NCBI RefSeq assembly: GCF_052857255.1
Contig: NC_135497.1
Span: forward strand, 186,286,084-186,350,083
From: Amblyomma americanum
Taxonomy: Eukaryota > Arthropoda > Arachnida > Ixodida > Ixodidae
Direction: 5' to 3'
DNA: 64,000 nt
The translations under genes and the position numbers were made by a program. The notes below the pieces were generated by a model. The model ran no database searches. It saw only the letters and a list, made by a program, of their open reading frames with translations, and had not been told where the DNA came from. This document shows, in pieces, positions 53,101 through 63,887 of this stretch. Position 1 is the stretch's first letter. Each line of letters starts with the position of its first letter.

Positions 53101-56100
53101 ACCCTATATACAGCCTTCATAGATTCCGAGAAAGCTTTTGACTCAGTCGAAACCTCAGCATTTATGCAAGCAAAATGCGAAACCTAGGTGTAGAAGAGCC
53201 ATATGTGAAAATACTGGAAGATATCTATAGCAGCTGCACAGCCACCATAGTCCTCTATAAAGACAGCAACAAAATTCTTATAAGGAAGGGTGTCGGGTAG
53301 GGAGAAACGGTCTCTCCAATGCTACGTACCTCATGTTTACAGGAGGTATTCAGTGACCAGCATTGCAAAAAATTGAGGGATAAGAGTTAATGGCAAATAC
53401 TGTAGTAATCTGCGATTTGCTGATGACATTGCCTTGCTGAGTCACTTGGGATGAATTGCAAAACATGTTCAATGACTTAGACAGGCTAAGAACGGTCGGT
53501 CTAAGAATTAATATGTGGAAAACTAAAGTAATGTTCAACAGTCTCTGAAGGGAACAGCAGTTTACGATAAGTAGCGAGGCGCTGGAAGTTGTAAAGGGTT
53601 CTACTTAGCGCTGGTTGTGACCGCAGATTCAGGCTATGAGAGTGAAATAACTAGAAGAATGGGGTGGAGCACATTTGGCAGGTACTGTCAGATCATGACT
53701 GGCAGTTTACCAGTATCCCTCTAGAGGAAATGTATATAACAGCTGTATCTTACCAGTAGCTGCCTGTGGGGCAGAAACGTAGAGGCTAACGAAAAGGGTT
53801 CAACTTAAAGTTGAGGACAGTGCAGCAAGCTATAAAAAGGAAAATGATAGGTGTAACGTTAAGAGACAGGAAAGGCACAGAGTGGGTCAGGGATCAAACA
53901 CAGGTTAATGACATTTTAGTCGAAATCAGGAGGAAGAAATGGGCTTGGGCTGGGCATGTAATGCGAAGGCAGGATAATCGATGGTCCTTTAAGGGGTATA
54001 GACACATAATTTTTGTGGCATGTTTCTTCTATACAATGATGCGAAAGACATTACTATGCATGAATCACCATGTGGTATTCGCCTATGACCGCTGAAGATT
54101 TATAATTGAATTTTTCTGTCATGCTGTTTCGGTTTTGGTTTGAACAACTGAACAATAGCTGTGACGTCAAAGACTGGTTATATGTCACCTGAGGCATAAA
54201 AGAAATTGTGATATAATCGCTGCTTCATTGTTTTAATTCATTACAATGCTGAAGCCAGCCTTTCCCAAGAGCCGCAATGACAATGAATGCAGAAGCAGTG
54301 ATTATATTGCAGTCTTCTCATGTGGCCTATAACCACACTTTGACGTCATAGTCATCGTTCAGGCATTGAAACCGAAAGAGCATGAGAAACAAATTTGATT
54401 CTAAATTATTTAACGGTCGTAAGAAAATACCACGTGGCAAATGTATAATAATGCCTTACGCATCATCACAAAGAAGAAAACACGTACCTAAAAGTTAGGT
54501 GTTCATACTCCTTTAAGGGTAACAGACTTGATTCCAAGGGAAGGAAAGCATAGCAGGGTGCTGCAGAAAGTTAGGTGGGTGGATGAGATGTCGAAGTTTG
54601 TGGGGATATGGTGGCTGCAGCGGGCATAGGACCATGCTTATGGGAGAGATGTGGGAGAGACCTTTGCCGTACAGAGGGCTGAGTCAGGCTGATGATGATG
54701 ATGTTCACGCCAAGTGCTGTGCTGGATTGCTTTGCATCACTTATGCCTGTGCAGGTCTTCTAGCTACTAAGAAATATACTACTAGGTTTATAGCTGTAAG
54801 TTGTGGCGGAGGTTACATTGTCCAAGTCATGCTTGCATTCATTGCTCGCAGCGTGTCTCAGAGCAGCAACTCATTTTGAGATACTATGTCATGTAGGTTC
54901 AGATTTCGTCCTCATTGGCAAAGTTGTATAAACGTTGTTTGTTAACAAAAGTTATGCAGGATTTTGTGGTGCATGTTTCCAAATTATGAAGGTACGCTGA
55001 TTGTCTTTTCATGCTTGGTTTCCTCGGCATGCATTGCTGCTGGTGTTGATTGTGATAGTTTTGAGGAAATGAATAACAAAACCAAAATCAGATGAGGCAC
55101 AAGTTACAGTAGGCTCTATATTATTTATATGCACCTGAGAGGTAAGTACTTAATAAGCAGTATGAATTGATATGGCCAATGTAGAGAGGTAGAAACGGCC
55201 AAAAGAAACAAACTAAATACTTCTTTTGCAATGTGGCAATACAAGAAAAAAAAAAAACTGCTGTGGCTTCTGTTCTTGTGAGAATAATAATGGTGGCACT
55301 GCGGCAGTCCCTTGCTTTCACTAAAACCTATGCGAGATGGAAAAATGTCTCCACAGAGAGGTCAGCCTTATTTTTGCTATAAATGGTATATTGTAATAAA
55401 TAAAAAAATGGCTTGTCAGAACAAGTGGTAAATAACGCTTTATACTGATATGGAATATTCTCAGATTTGGCCACTTGCAAAAGAAAAGTTAATGCCTTTT
55501 ACTTTTTAGCCTGTATGCCTAATCTGTGCCGCCTTTCCTGTTACCTAATGCAAACTGAATATTTTGATATGCAGCGTTAAAAGGAAGAAAATTGCCAAAT
55601 TAGGTAAAAAAAAAGTTTGCTGAAATTGGACAAAATTTCACATTGCTTTGAGGTACTTTGTACTCATGCGCTGAGGCTGAAATGCTCTCCAGATATGCTT
55701 GTGTCCTTGAGAAATTCTTGTTAAAAAAGGGGGTAGGGGGGACAGTTCTAGAGTGGTAAATTAATATCTTAATTTGAAGATGTATTTTGTATTCTTCAAG
55801 CCTTTGTCGTTTTTGCTGAAAGTAAGCACTATTCAGGACCCCTCTTTATGATGCCATTTAATTTGAGTGTTCCTCAGTTCTTCCTAAAACTTTCTGATTG
55901 ACATCTTTACCATCAAATTGACGTCACTGTTAAGTTTGCAGAAAGGAAGAAAAATGCATTTACGACTATACGACGTGATGTGAAAAATCTCCATTAGCAG
56001 TATTGGTTGTACGTTTTGCGTTTTCATTGGTCACCTTGCCATTGCGTCTTTGAATTTGATATTGCCGTTGCTTTTTTCGTTCTGCTGCTGCATGTGCTTC

Positions 56101-59100
56101 TGGTGGGTGGAGGCTGTCTGGAAGGTGAAGGTTGGTGGGTGGGTAGGTGGGTAGGTGGTCAGTGGAGGCTTATAGGTTGGAGATTCATTATCAGTGGTGT
56201 GCACGCGGTAGGTGCCCCAATCCGCTATGGGGCAGTGGGGTGGAGGCTTTACACACGCACATGCGCAAGAGAGGCAGACAGACATACCGCGACTTTTTCG
56301 CCAATACAGGACTGTGGAGCATTGTGGGAATTAAAACGATGAAGCAGCGATTATACCATAGTTTCTTTAATGTTTCACGTGACTTATACTGACCTTTAAT
56401 GTCATTGCCATTGCTCAGGCGTTGAAACTGAAATCGAAGCATGTAAAGAAAAAAATTCAATTATAAATTCTTAAGCGGTCGTAGGCCATTATCAGGTGGT
56501 GATCTATGTATACTAATACCTTATGCATCATCACAAATGAGAAAACACGCAGCTAGAATGAGGAGTCTATATACTCAACTCTACTTACTGTGCCCATTCA
56601 GCATGGGCCACTGGTGGCCCATATATGTTGTATGCTATATCAAAGCTGCTAGTGCACGTTCAGACTTCTTGCATGATCAGTTATGGAGCCTAAGAAGTAA
56701 ACTTTCAATTCTGAACTATTCAGTGACTACTTTGAATGAGTGAATTTAGTGAATCTTGATAGGGCTGAAGAATGCAGTGCGCAGCTTTTCGTAGCGAGCA
56801 TGGTTGACGTCTTGATAGCTGGGCCATCTTGCAAGCAGCCTCATTGTTGTGATTTCTTTTTGTATCTTTAGGTAATTTGTTCATGTTCTAGTGGTTGCAG
56901 TAAGCCCCAGTACCCCGTCAGATAATCATATTTTAATTGGGGCAATGAAGACCTCAAGAAACCAGCCCAGAACATCAACTTCTGTCCACTGGGATGCTTG
57001 CTTAGCCCCTTAACTATGTAGTTTTGTTTTTCATTGCCAACCTTGCCATGGGGAGTTTTTTTCACCGAATATCAGTGTAAAAGTCTGTTACATAAATCAT
57101 ACAGAACCTGGGGCCGTATTCTGTAAGGGTCCATTTGTCCATTTTTCATTTCATTTGGCATGACATCAGCATGACGGCAGCATCAGATGAAAGTAGCTAG
57201 CGGTGCCAATCTCAGAAATAACAACGTATCGGGTCGCCACATTGATGGTAGTGAAAAAGTTCAAAAAACAGATAAAATTAAAAAAAATTAATATAAAATT
57301 TAAAAATTAAAAAAAGTGAAATGGTATGGAACAAAATAAATAAAGGGAAGGAAACCAAAGGAAAAATTCTTCCCCATTGGCTGTGATATGCAGCCAATCA
57401 TGATGTCTCAAAGAATTAATAAACCAGAGCAGTGAAACTTTTAGGTTGCTTTAGCCAAAGAAAGCAACTTTTTATATTTTGAAAATTAAAAAAAAAATTC
57501 TTATGTTATAAGCCTGATGTGCCATAATTTTGATCAAAGTTTGTACGGAACAAATAAAATTTCTCATGATTGTCTAATATTTGTATTCAAAATGCATATT
57601 GTAAAATAGTACATTCATTTAGCTCCATTTTGATGTGCTACTTGCTAATGTAGTGATTGCATAACTATCAATAAAAAAAATAAAATGAACCTGCAAAAAA
57701 TGCTTCTTTTTCCCACACTATAGAAAGGCTAAGAGAATGTTCTTATTAGTGCACAGTTGCACAGAAGGAACAGGCAGTGTAACTAGATCCTGTGCATTCA
57801 GTTTCCAAGAAAGCCTCAAGGACTCTTCTTAAAAAATGATACCTTCTGTTCAAAAGGTAGGGATTGAAGGAAAGAGGCAATAAAATATAAAGTAGCACGC
57901 ACAGAGGCCGTGCACTTGATGCCATTATTATCATGTGAAAGCCTGGGCTGAAGGAAGAAGGAACTACTCCAGTTTGTTGTGTGTGCTGTATTTTGCAGTT
58001 GCAGCAGGGGAAATTGTGCCAGTGTTTGCTCTGGAAATCTTTGTGTAGTGTATTTAAGTCTGTCTCTGACATATAAATGAAGGCGCCCGTGTGCTGTGCG
58101 ATGTCAGTGCACGTTAAAGATCCCCAGGTGGTCTAAATTATTCCGGAGCCCTCCACTACGGCCCCTCATTCTTCCTTTCTTCTTTCACTCCCTCCTTTAT
58201 CCCTTCCCTTATGGCACGGTTCAGGTGTCCTGTCCAACCATATATGAGACAGATACTGCACCATTTCCTTTCCCCCAAAACCAATTAAAAAAAAAAAGAA
58301 CTTGTGAAAAAAGTTCAACGTTATAGTCTGAATGTTGCTTGATGATCTTACGTTTGTACTATGCAAAAGACATTAGTTGGTCATTTACTGCCATATGGGA
58401 GGCAGCGCTCTTGTGTTTAGCAGGTGCTCGTAGATTTGGGTCCATTGCTTCAGAAATTGGTGGGGAGAGCTGCTTGCTGCAGAACTGACAAGTGTGAGAT
58501 AGCTCAAGGGGCTTAAAGTCTGCAGCAGCTAATACCTCCACGGCATGCTTTGCGCTGGTGTCTTTCCTGCAAAAGTAAGAATATTAACAATATGCTGGAT
58601 ATGCAGCTGCAGCTGCAAAGCATGTTGCTATCTTATGATGGCAGTTGATACTTGACATTTAAATGGTGATGTGTCTTATTATTGAAGTTCATTTCTGTTG
58701 CCTTCATGTAAATGTAGCCGCCATCCAAATCATGGTGTAGAAACATAGTGTGAGATCTATGAATGGCGCTATATACTGGGCTAGCACTTGTGATTTTAAA
58801 ATTTTACCATCTTAGAGTAAATACAGCTGAGTAAATGCAGCTGAGAGTAACAAATTATGTACAGACCACAAAAGTTGCTGAACATGTCTTTTAAGGTGAA
58901 CAACATTCAAAGTGCATTGCTTTTTGCAACTTGACATAGCTTGACATCGTAATCAAGCTCTTTACAAAATAAAACGGGAAAACTGGGCAGGTTTATATTT
59001 CAGCAGCGTGGTTGTAGTACTTCTGCAGTGCAATAGGGTATGTCTGTAACAAAGAGGAGGCTAAAACACAGCACAAATAACAACTGAATCCTGACTACAT

Positions 59101-62100
59101 GAGGGCTTTCTAAATACAATGATGTCTGAAAGTGAAACAAAAATTTTGTTTTCAGCTTGTATTTTGGAGTGCACATTCCTGATCATGCTGAACAGTGATT
59201 GTGTCCCTCCAGGAGGGGCTTGCTGATGAAGCACCACGACCTAAACGGAGGAAGCCAACTGGAGCTGACAAGCGATTGGTGGCACCAATTCCGCTGGACT
59301 CATGTGGTCGCCCCTTATTTCCCATTGTGCTGCCCGGTTGCAAGGTGCATAGCCTGGGAGAGATTGTGACTGACCGAGCTGGGTTTCACTGCCAGGAAAG
59401 CTTGTACCCTGTTGGCTACTGCAGTTCCCGCATATATGCCAGCGTCCTTAATGCCAACCATGCTTGCATCTACACTTGCACCATTCTGGATGCTGGCACT
59501 GGACCTCGGGTATGCTGGTATTTGAACTATAAATGAGTCTTTCAGCACATGTACTTATGGCATTAGGCAGAAGGAAAAGTAAACAGCGTGGATGTGAGAT
59601 TTAAATACTTATGATGCTACAGTGTAGAGTTCAGGAGGTATGCTGTGCTCATATTTGCTTTGCTGAAACCAAAATAACTTACAGAATTGTCACAAGGGAT
59701 GCATGTTTGAGCATGTCTGTACTATATATAGTTGCACTCAATACTGCCATTTTCAATGATGGTATGAAGGGTTTAGCGTCTCAAAGCTGCACATGGTTTG
59801 TGAGCAAACCCTCTTGCTTTCTCTGGCGAAAATTTTAAATCCCATGAATTGAGAACAAGGAATATGCAGTATTCCACGAGAGACACCAAAGAATGCTTCT
59901 GAATGCACCTGGAGTTGCAGTTAGAACCATGATATGCATATACAATGTGAATTGTTCTTTTTTTTTCTTCTGCGAGCTGTTTAATGTAGATAAAGCGACT
60001 TCGCCACTAGGCTTGAAAGCAGCAAGAAGAAGCCAGCTTTTCAATTATCCTGGGCAAAGTGTGTGGCGAGTGCAAAGGAGAAGGTGGCTGTAGGTGTGGA
60101 AAGAAGGTGGTGTGGGTCGTTCACAAAGAGAAGCCACCGAAAGTCTTGTGGAGTAGGCAGAGCAAAGTAGTGTGAACAGGCGCAAGACAAGGCAGCTAGC
60201 TTGAAACTCCGAGTAGTGGTGGGGCAGAGGAGATTGAGGCTTTGCTTCACTCAAGTGTGGCATGCGCATCTGAAGCATTGCCTTTTCAATAATGTTGACA
60301 TATCCGCTGATTTTGTATTTTAGTGTGCCGTCTGCATTTCTTTTGAGGTCCCTCAGCTAAGGCTGCTGTGAACAGTTTGAGATCGTGTTATAGTTGTAAT
60401 ATTTCTTTAAAAGTTTTCACAATGTTTCAAGCTTCCTGCTTGCCTCATATTCATGCAAATAAGTTAAATTATTTATTTCCTCATCGTTCTGTCGTTCCTA
60501 CTGATGCTTGTAATAGCAGTAGTATCCAAAAATCAGAATATGGCTGCTAACATGCAATTCCTTCCGCGAAAAATGCCTAAATCTGCGGTTTTTCACGGAA
60601 CTTTGGAATTGGAGGGAACTAGGGACTTTAGCTATGAGCAAGGGTTGGAGTTTTCGGTTTAAGCCAGCAACAGTTACAACGAAAAAGGACACTGAAATCA
60701 TTTTTTAAAAACTCAGTTTTAACCTAAAAAGGCAGTATCCTTTAAATGTATGCCAAAGCTTGTGGCTATTGGGCACAATTTAGGCGGTCAGAAGAAAGAA
60801 TTAACAAAGTGCGGAAGCCAGGAGCACAGTGCGATAATGAGATTGTTGGAGTAAGTGGTGCAGTTGTATGTTTGAGGCATTTCTCCAGTACTTTAGACAG
60901 ACGTCTGGTGGAGGCTGAGAGGCTCCACCACCTCGTCAAGCTTCGTCTACTAGCATAGCACTTTTTGCCCACAGCCTCACATCACCTTATCAGAACTGTT
61001 AACTTGGTTAAGGAGTTTTCTCAAGGCATGCAAGGACACTGACAATGTTTGTTATAACTAGCCACCAGGCACATAGCCAGAAATTATCCAGGAATTATTT
61101 TCGAGGGTTGCACAAGGTAACTTTTTGTATTACGTGGGGAGGGAGAGGGTGAGCTTGATATTGGGGGGGGGCTCAGGCCCCCTTTTGATACGTGCCTGCT
61201 AGCCACCGTAAACTCTTTAGTCAGGCACAAGCGTGATGAAAAAGTGTCATGCTCCAGCTTCCGCAGCGGTCCAGCGGTACTTCCATTGCTACCATCGTCA
61301 TGTGGACTGTGTAACTGGAGGCACTCTGGCCCCTTCTGGATTCCTGCTGTCACTTTTTTTTCTTTCCAATCCATAACTTTGTTGTTTTCTAGGGTTTCCT
61401 GCTTTTACATTTTGTTCCATGAGTGAAGGAGTTAGCAGTATGTCGTAACAAATACACTTGCATTTATCACAACCGGATGAAGTTATCCCAACACAAAAGC
61501 GACTTAACAGAAAGGCCTGGTTCCACTTGCCTAAACGAGGCAAGTGTATGTGATGTTTGCCTGTCGCTTTTGCTTTTTTTCTCTTGCTTATTTGTTTTTG
61601 CACAACCAGTTTTCAGAAATAAGCCTTTATTTATGTTTTTGTCTTATGGCACCATCACTTCACTTCCTTGCTGTTACTTTTTCTTACGGGAATAGTATTG
61701 ATGTGGCAACCACCGCTCTAAACACGACCATTTGTGCATAATTACTGGTACATAAAGTGTGCTTACTGATAAGCAAGCTAGGATAAACTGTATGTGACAT
61801 TTGAGAGCACAGGGGTGCCGCCTGTATATCGCCGGAAAAAAAAAAACTTTGATCCTTCCATGGGCAAAAAAATATTTGCCAAAAGAAAAACCTAAAAATT
61901 TTGTTCTGTAATGAACACCTCAAAACGTCCGTCTAAGTTTCAAAAAATAAAAACTGAAAATTCCAACCGCTAGCTACAACAGACGAGGTAGTGGAGAGCT
62001 CTTCTACTCTAGCATGTGTGTCAAAGCAGTTAGGCCATAGTGCACTGCTATATTTACTTTTGATTCCATTTGCTGTTTTTATGAATGCATCAAACTTTAA

Positions 62101-63887
62101 TAGTGCAATTGTCTTAAGGGTGCCCTGGAGTTCATAATTGGCATTTTAAAGGTAGCCCTGAAAGCCTGTATAAATGTATTCTGCATTCTCAGTTAAAAAA
62201 TACCTGTATGAGTATTCTGTTTAATTCTTGCTCATAGTATGGTGGGTGTCTTGAAACTGTAAATAGTGGCTACTTTCTTTAATAGTCACTTACTCAGCCT
62301 GGAGCAAGAAAAAGCAACATACTGTGCATAAACAATAGCCTTCACTTATTATTTAATGTTTTCAGTTGCATGCAAAGCGTTTTCCACTCAGAGTGAAAGA
62401 TATTAATGAAAATGCTTCAGTCTCTCCACAGTTTGATGTATATGGATATAGTGTTTAATTGAATTATGTAAAAAATGAAGTGCACAGTGTGTACTTCAAT
62501 TCTTCTTGATGATAGAGTCCACGGACTGCATGTCATCTGATTTTTGCTAAATAAAATGAATAATTACTGTTTCTTTTTGTTGTAAACTGGGCCAAACTAA
62601 GAAGTAACGCCTTTATGACATATTCTAAGCTGTGTTTATGAAGAATGCAGACTCTTTTGAAAAGAAAAGGGAGTTTATTATGGCAGCTTTTAAATCGATA
62701 GTCTACGAGGATTTTGAAAAGAAAAGGGAGTTTATTATAGCAGCTTTTAAATCGATAGTCTATGAGGTCAGTTGCTGGGGGAAAGAAAAAAAAGGAATGC
62801 AGTTCTGAAGGAAACTGGTATACCGGCTGGTGTTAGATAGATAGATAAAGAGGAGGAGGGAAAGGCAGGGATGTTAACCAGAAAGGGGTTCCGGTTGGCT
62901 ACCCTGCACTGGGGAAGAGGGATTAGGGGACTGAAAGGAGGAAGAGAGAAGGGAAAAAAGGCGTAACACACACACACGCACAACGCTGTCACAATTTGTC
63001 ACTCAATTCAGTCGCTCTCAAATAGGCAAAGAGTGCCTTGTATGCCTTGAGGGCAGTCGACTGCTGTGGCTGCGGACCGAGGATCTTTTGCTCTGTTAAT
63101 GGGCGAGGATCGAGGCGGTCCAGGGCACAACACAGTGTATGTCTTGCACTCGCAAATGCAGGGCACTCACAGAGAAGATGAGCGATGGTCTCCTCACAAC
63201 CACAGCTCTCACAGGCAGGGCTGTCGGCCATTCCCATCCGGAAAGCATAGTAATTGGTAAATGCAACACCGATCCATAAACGGCATAACAATGTTGCGTC
63301 GCGACGTTCTAAGTTACGTGGAAGACGAAGGCGCAGTTCAGGGTCCAGTGCCTTGAGGTGGAGGTTGCAAAACTCTCCCGTGTTCCACGCTGAAAGTGTG
63401 AGGTCCAGCGCCAAAGGGCGAAGCCCACACGCAGCGTCAGGTCTCGATATTGGGATCCTCACTGAATTGCGGCATTACTGGCAAAGGTTTTGTTGAATTA
63501 CAGACTGCCTAATTGAAAATATGGTGTTCTTTTGAAGTGAAAATGACAAAGAATGTTTCTTGAGCATGCAAATTAACTGCTTAACCAAGCCACTGGTATT
63601 GCAGAGGGAGATTAACAGCAGATCAAAAGCAAAGTGTGTTGATGTGAATCCCGTTCGTTCTTTTCTCTTCAGTTCGAGATTGTTGCAGAGGATGCTCCTG
63701 AGCGACCTTTTGTGGGCAGCAGTCCAGATGAATGTTATGTTGCCTTGTTGCGAGCAGTCAATCGAACGTGTGGTGCAGAGGTGATTGTGCCAGCTGCTCG
63801 GGGCGCAGATTTTTTTGCCCTGCCCCATCCAACCATACAAAACCTGGTGCAAAGCTGTCCTGGAGCACGAAAGTGTCCAAACTACAG
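46715..63887 (+). CDS. TBRG1: TBRG1/NIAM-like nuclear protein, FYRN-FYRC domains (3 exons, gene runs off the right edge)
   Basis: Orthologue of transforming growth factor beta regulator 1 (NIAM), a nuclear protein that in mammals restrains growth and acts with ARF and p53. Three exons join in phase to 328 complete codons plus two bases. Residues about 41-105 form a charged helical or coiled-coil region (KECR-type LMFTMENERYRTKCRKLERF; AKEERRFLLKKFLHYRQQRD), the conserved N-terminal block of the family. PRPKRRK (166-172) is a likely nuclear localisation signal. Residues about 190-255 are FYRN (HSLGEIVTDRAGFHCQESLY, then PVGYCSSRIY). FYRC begins at about 258 (FEIVAEDAPERPFVGSSPDE) and continues in exon 3. 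The last part of FYRC must lie right of the window. FYRN/FYRC also occur in MLL-type methyltransferases, but the coil plus FYRN/FYRC in a short protein is specific to TBRG1. Confidence 0.93.
47189..48869. other. First part of TBRG1 intron 1, mostly unassigned
   Basis: A 65-bp tandem duplication (AAGGCTGCT.TGCAGAACAA at 47451 and 47516) is the only structure seen. The rest is without recognisable elements. Confidence 0.4.
48986..49772. mobile_element. hAT-like element inserted in the LINE endonuclease region
   Basis: The left end TAGGGCCCTTCGTTTTT and the reverse complement of the right end (GGCCCTTCGTTTTTGGGTTT) match over about 15 bases. LINE coding resumes on both sides (KTNILR before, then MDDFSA after). 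An exact target duplication was not seen. Confidence 0.6.
50538..50733 (+). repeat. Tandem duplication within the LINE (about 158 bp)
   Basis: TATGCACTAAGAGACAAGCA begins at about 50539 and again at 50697. The second copy is cut by the element at 50734 and resumes at 51957 (ACATGGATAAGATATTTATT). The duplication therefore predates that insertion. Confidence 0.75.
50734..51946. mobile_element. hAT-like non-autonomous element rich in GTGAGT repeats
   Basis: Ends TAGGTCGGCGAACT and AGTTTGCCGAGGTA are inverted repeats. GTCATGACCA flanks it at 50724-50733 and 51947-51956. The left interior holds about four imperfect units of some 41 bp with ATCATGATCTGAGTCGTGAG. The right interior (51540-51930) is dense in GAGTGAGTC-type repeats. 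No transposase. Confidence 0.75.
52494..53101. mobile_element. Truncated Penelope-like copy with inverted arms and 11-bp target duplication
   Basis: CCCTATATACA flanks it at 52483-52493 and 53102-53112. The left arm (about 52530-52741) and right arm (about 52890-53101) are reverse complements over some 210 bp at about 95% by eye, for example GGCACCATGCAGTGGTTAAA. The centre has REIIEASEIM, a remnant of the sequence after GIY-YIG in Penelope-like proteins. The arms are the inverted terminal repeats (pLTRs). Confidence 0.82.
53993..54512. mobile_element. Fold-back MITE, TTAA family, copy 3 (complete)
   Basis: TTAA flanks both ends (53989-53992 and 54513-54516). The left end GGGGTATAGACACATAATTT and the reverse complement of the right end, AGGAGTATGAACACCTAACT, match. 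The arms of about 250 bp make the 520-bp element nearly one hairpin. TTAA targets and lack of coding sequence suggest mobilisation by a piggyBac-type transposase. Confidence 0.85.
54706..56309. other. TBRG1 intron 1, unassigned part
   Basis: AT-rich, with a GGTGGGTAGGTGG simple repeat at 56130-56160. No gene or element was recognised. Confidence 0.4.
56310..56576. mobile_element. Fold-back MITE, TTAA family, copy 4 (right half only)
   Basis: Matches the right half of the 34444 copy from ACGATGAAGCAGCGATTATA to AGGAGTCTATATACTC. The left half is missing. Confidence 0.6.
56577..58082. other. TBRG1 intron 1, unassigned part
   Basis: AT-rich with A-runs at 57270-57320. No gene or element was recognised. 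Confidence 0.4.
58083..58293 (+). repeat. SINE (Ruka-like), 5' truncated, A-rich tail
   Basis: GCGCCCGTGTGCTGTGCGAT, GTCAGTGCACGTTAAAGATC and the tail TTTCCTTTCCCCCAAAACCA then poly-A. The tRNA head is absent. Confidence 0.8.
58294..59212. other. End of TBRG1 intron 1, unassigned
   Basis: No element recognised. The last 50 bases lead into the exon 2 acceptor. Confidence 0.45.
59213..59509 (+). CDS. TBRG1: TBRG1 exon 2 (FYRN domain)
   Basis: Residues 159-257. The acceptor is TGTCCCTCCAG, phase 0. The basic cluster PRPKRRK is followed by PIPLDSCGRPLFPIVLPG and the FYRN core ending IYTCTILDAGTGPR. The donor is GTATGC, phase 0. Confidence 0.95.
59510..60641. other. Start of TBRG1 intron 2, unassigned
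   Basis: No element recognised. Short frames only. Confidence 0.4.
60642..61972. mobile_element. hAT element, family 2, copy 3 (diverged)
   Basis: The left end CAAGGGTTGGAGTTTTCGGT and right end CTGAAAATTCCAACCGCTA are imperfect inverted repeats resembling the ends at 12836 and 18234. Interior sequence after the left end (AACTCAGTTTTAACC, then GGCAGTATCC) parallels copy 1. The flanks (GCTATGAG, GCTACAAC) are only partly alike. Confidence 0.5.
61973..62652. other. TBRG1 intron 2, unassigned part
   Basis: AT-rich, nothing recognised. Confidence 0.4.
62653..62766. repeat. 57-bp tandem duplication
   Basis: Two adjacent copies, 62653-62709 and 62710-62766, share TTTTGAAAAGAAAAGGGAGT, then TTTATTAT and ATCGATAGTCTA, with very few differences. 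The near identity suggests a recent event. Confidence 0.9.
62827..63470 (-). mobile_element. LINE 3' fragment with ORF2 C-terminal domain
   Basis: Minus strand 63462-62989 is open for 157 codons: LERRDATLLCRLWIGVAFTN, then CESCGCEETIAHLLCECPAF, a CxxC...H...C knuckle following RNase H in I/R1-like LINE proteins. It ends DKL at a stop. A GT-rich and TATC-repeat tail (GATAGATAGATA on the plus strand at 62834) closes the element. 5' truncated, as is typical. It lies antisense in TBRG1 intron 2. Confidence 0.8.
63673..63887 (+). CDS. TBRG1: TBRG1 exon 3 (FYRC domain)
   Basis: Residues 258-328 plus two bases. The acceptor is TTTTCTCTTCAG. It reads FEIVAEDAPERPF, then SSPDECYVALLRAVNR and GADFFALPHPTIQNLVQSCP, the FYRC domain. 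The donor AG|GTTTGA leaves phase 2, so the remaining exon or exons lie beyond the right edge. Confidence 0.94.

Larger units (their letters stand above)
48870..54705 (+). mobile_element. RTE-like LINE split by four later insertions
   Basis: Pieces in order: endonuclease (VVQANAPTFSHDDQIVESFY; later FAEWNDVNIMKTFL and RKWTWKSPNGETKIEN), a linker frame at 50085-50381, reverse transcriptase (MKNYRPISLLPVSCMILTKI at 52287; AFIDSEKAFDSVE at 53116; catalytic RFADDIALL at 53411) and the C-terminal WAWAGHVMRRQDNRW at 53940. A TGATGATGATGATG tail ends the element at about 54702, as in RTE-type elements. Internal stops make it dead. It is interrupted at 48986-49772, 50734-51946, 52494-53101 and 53993-54512. 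Confidence 0.82.
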
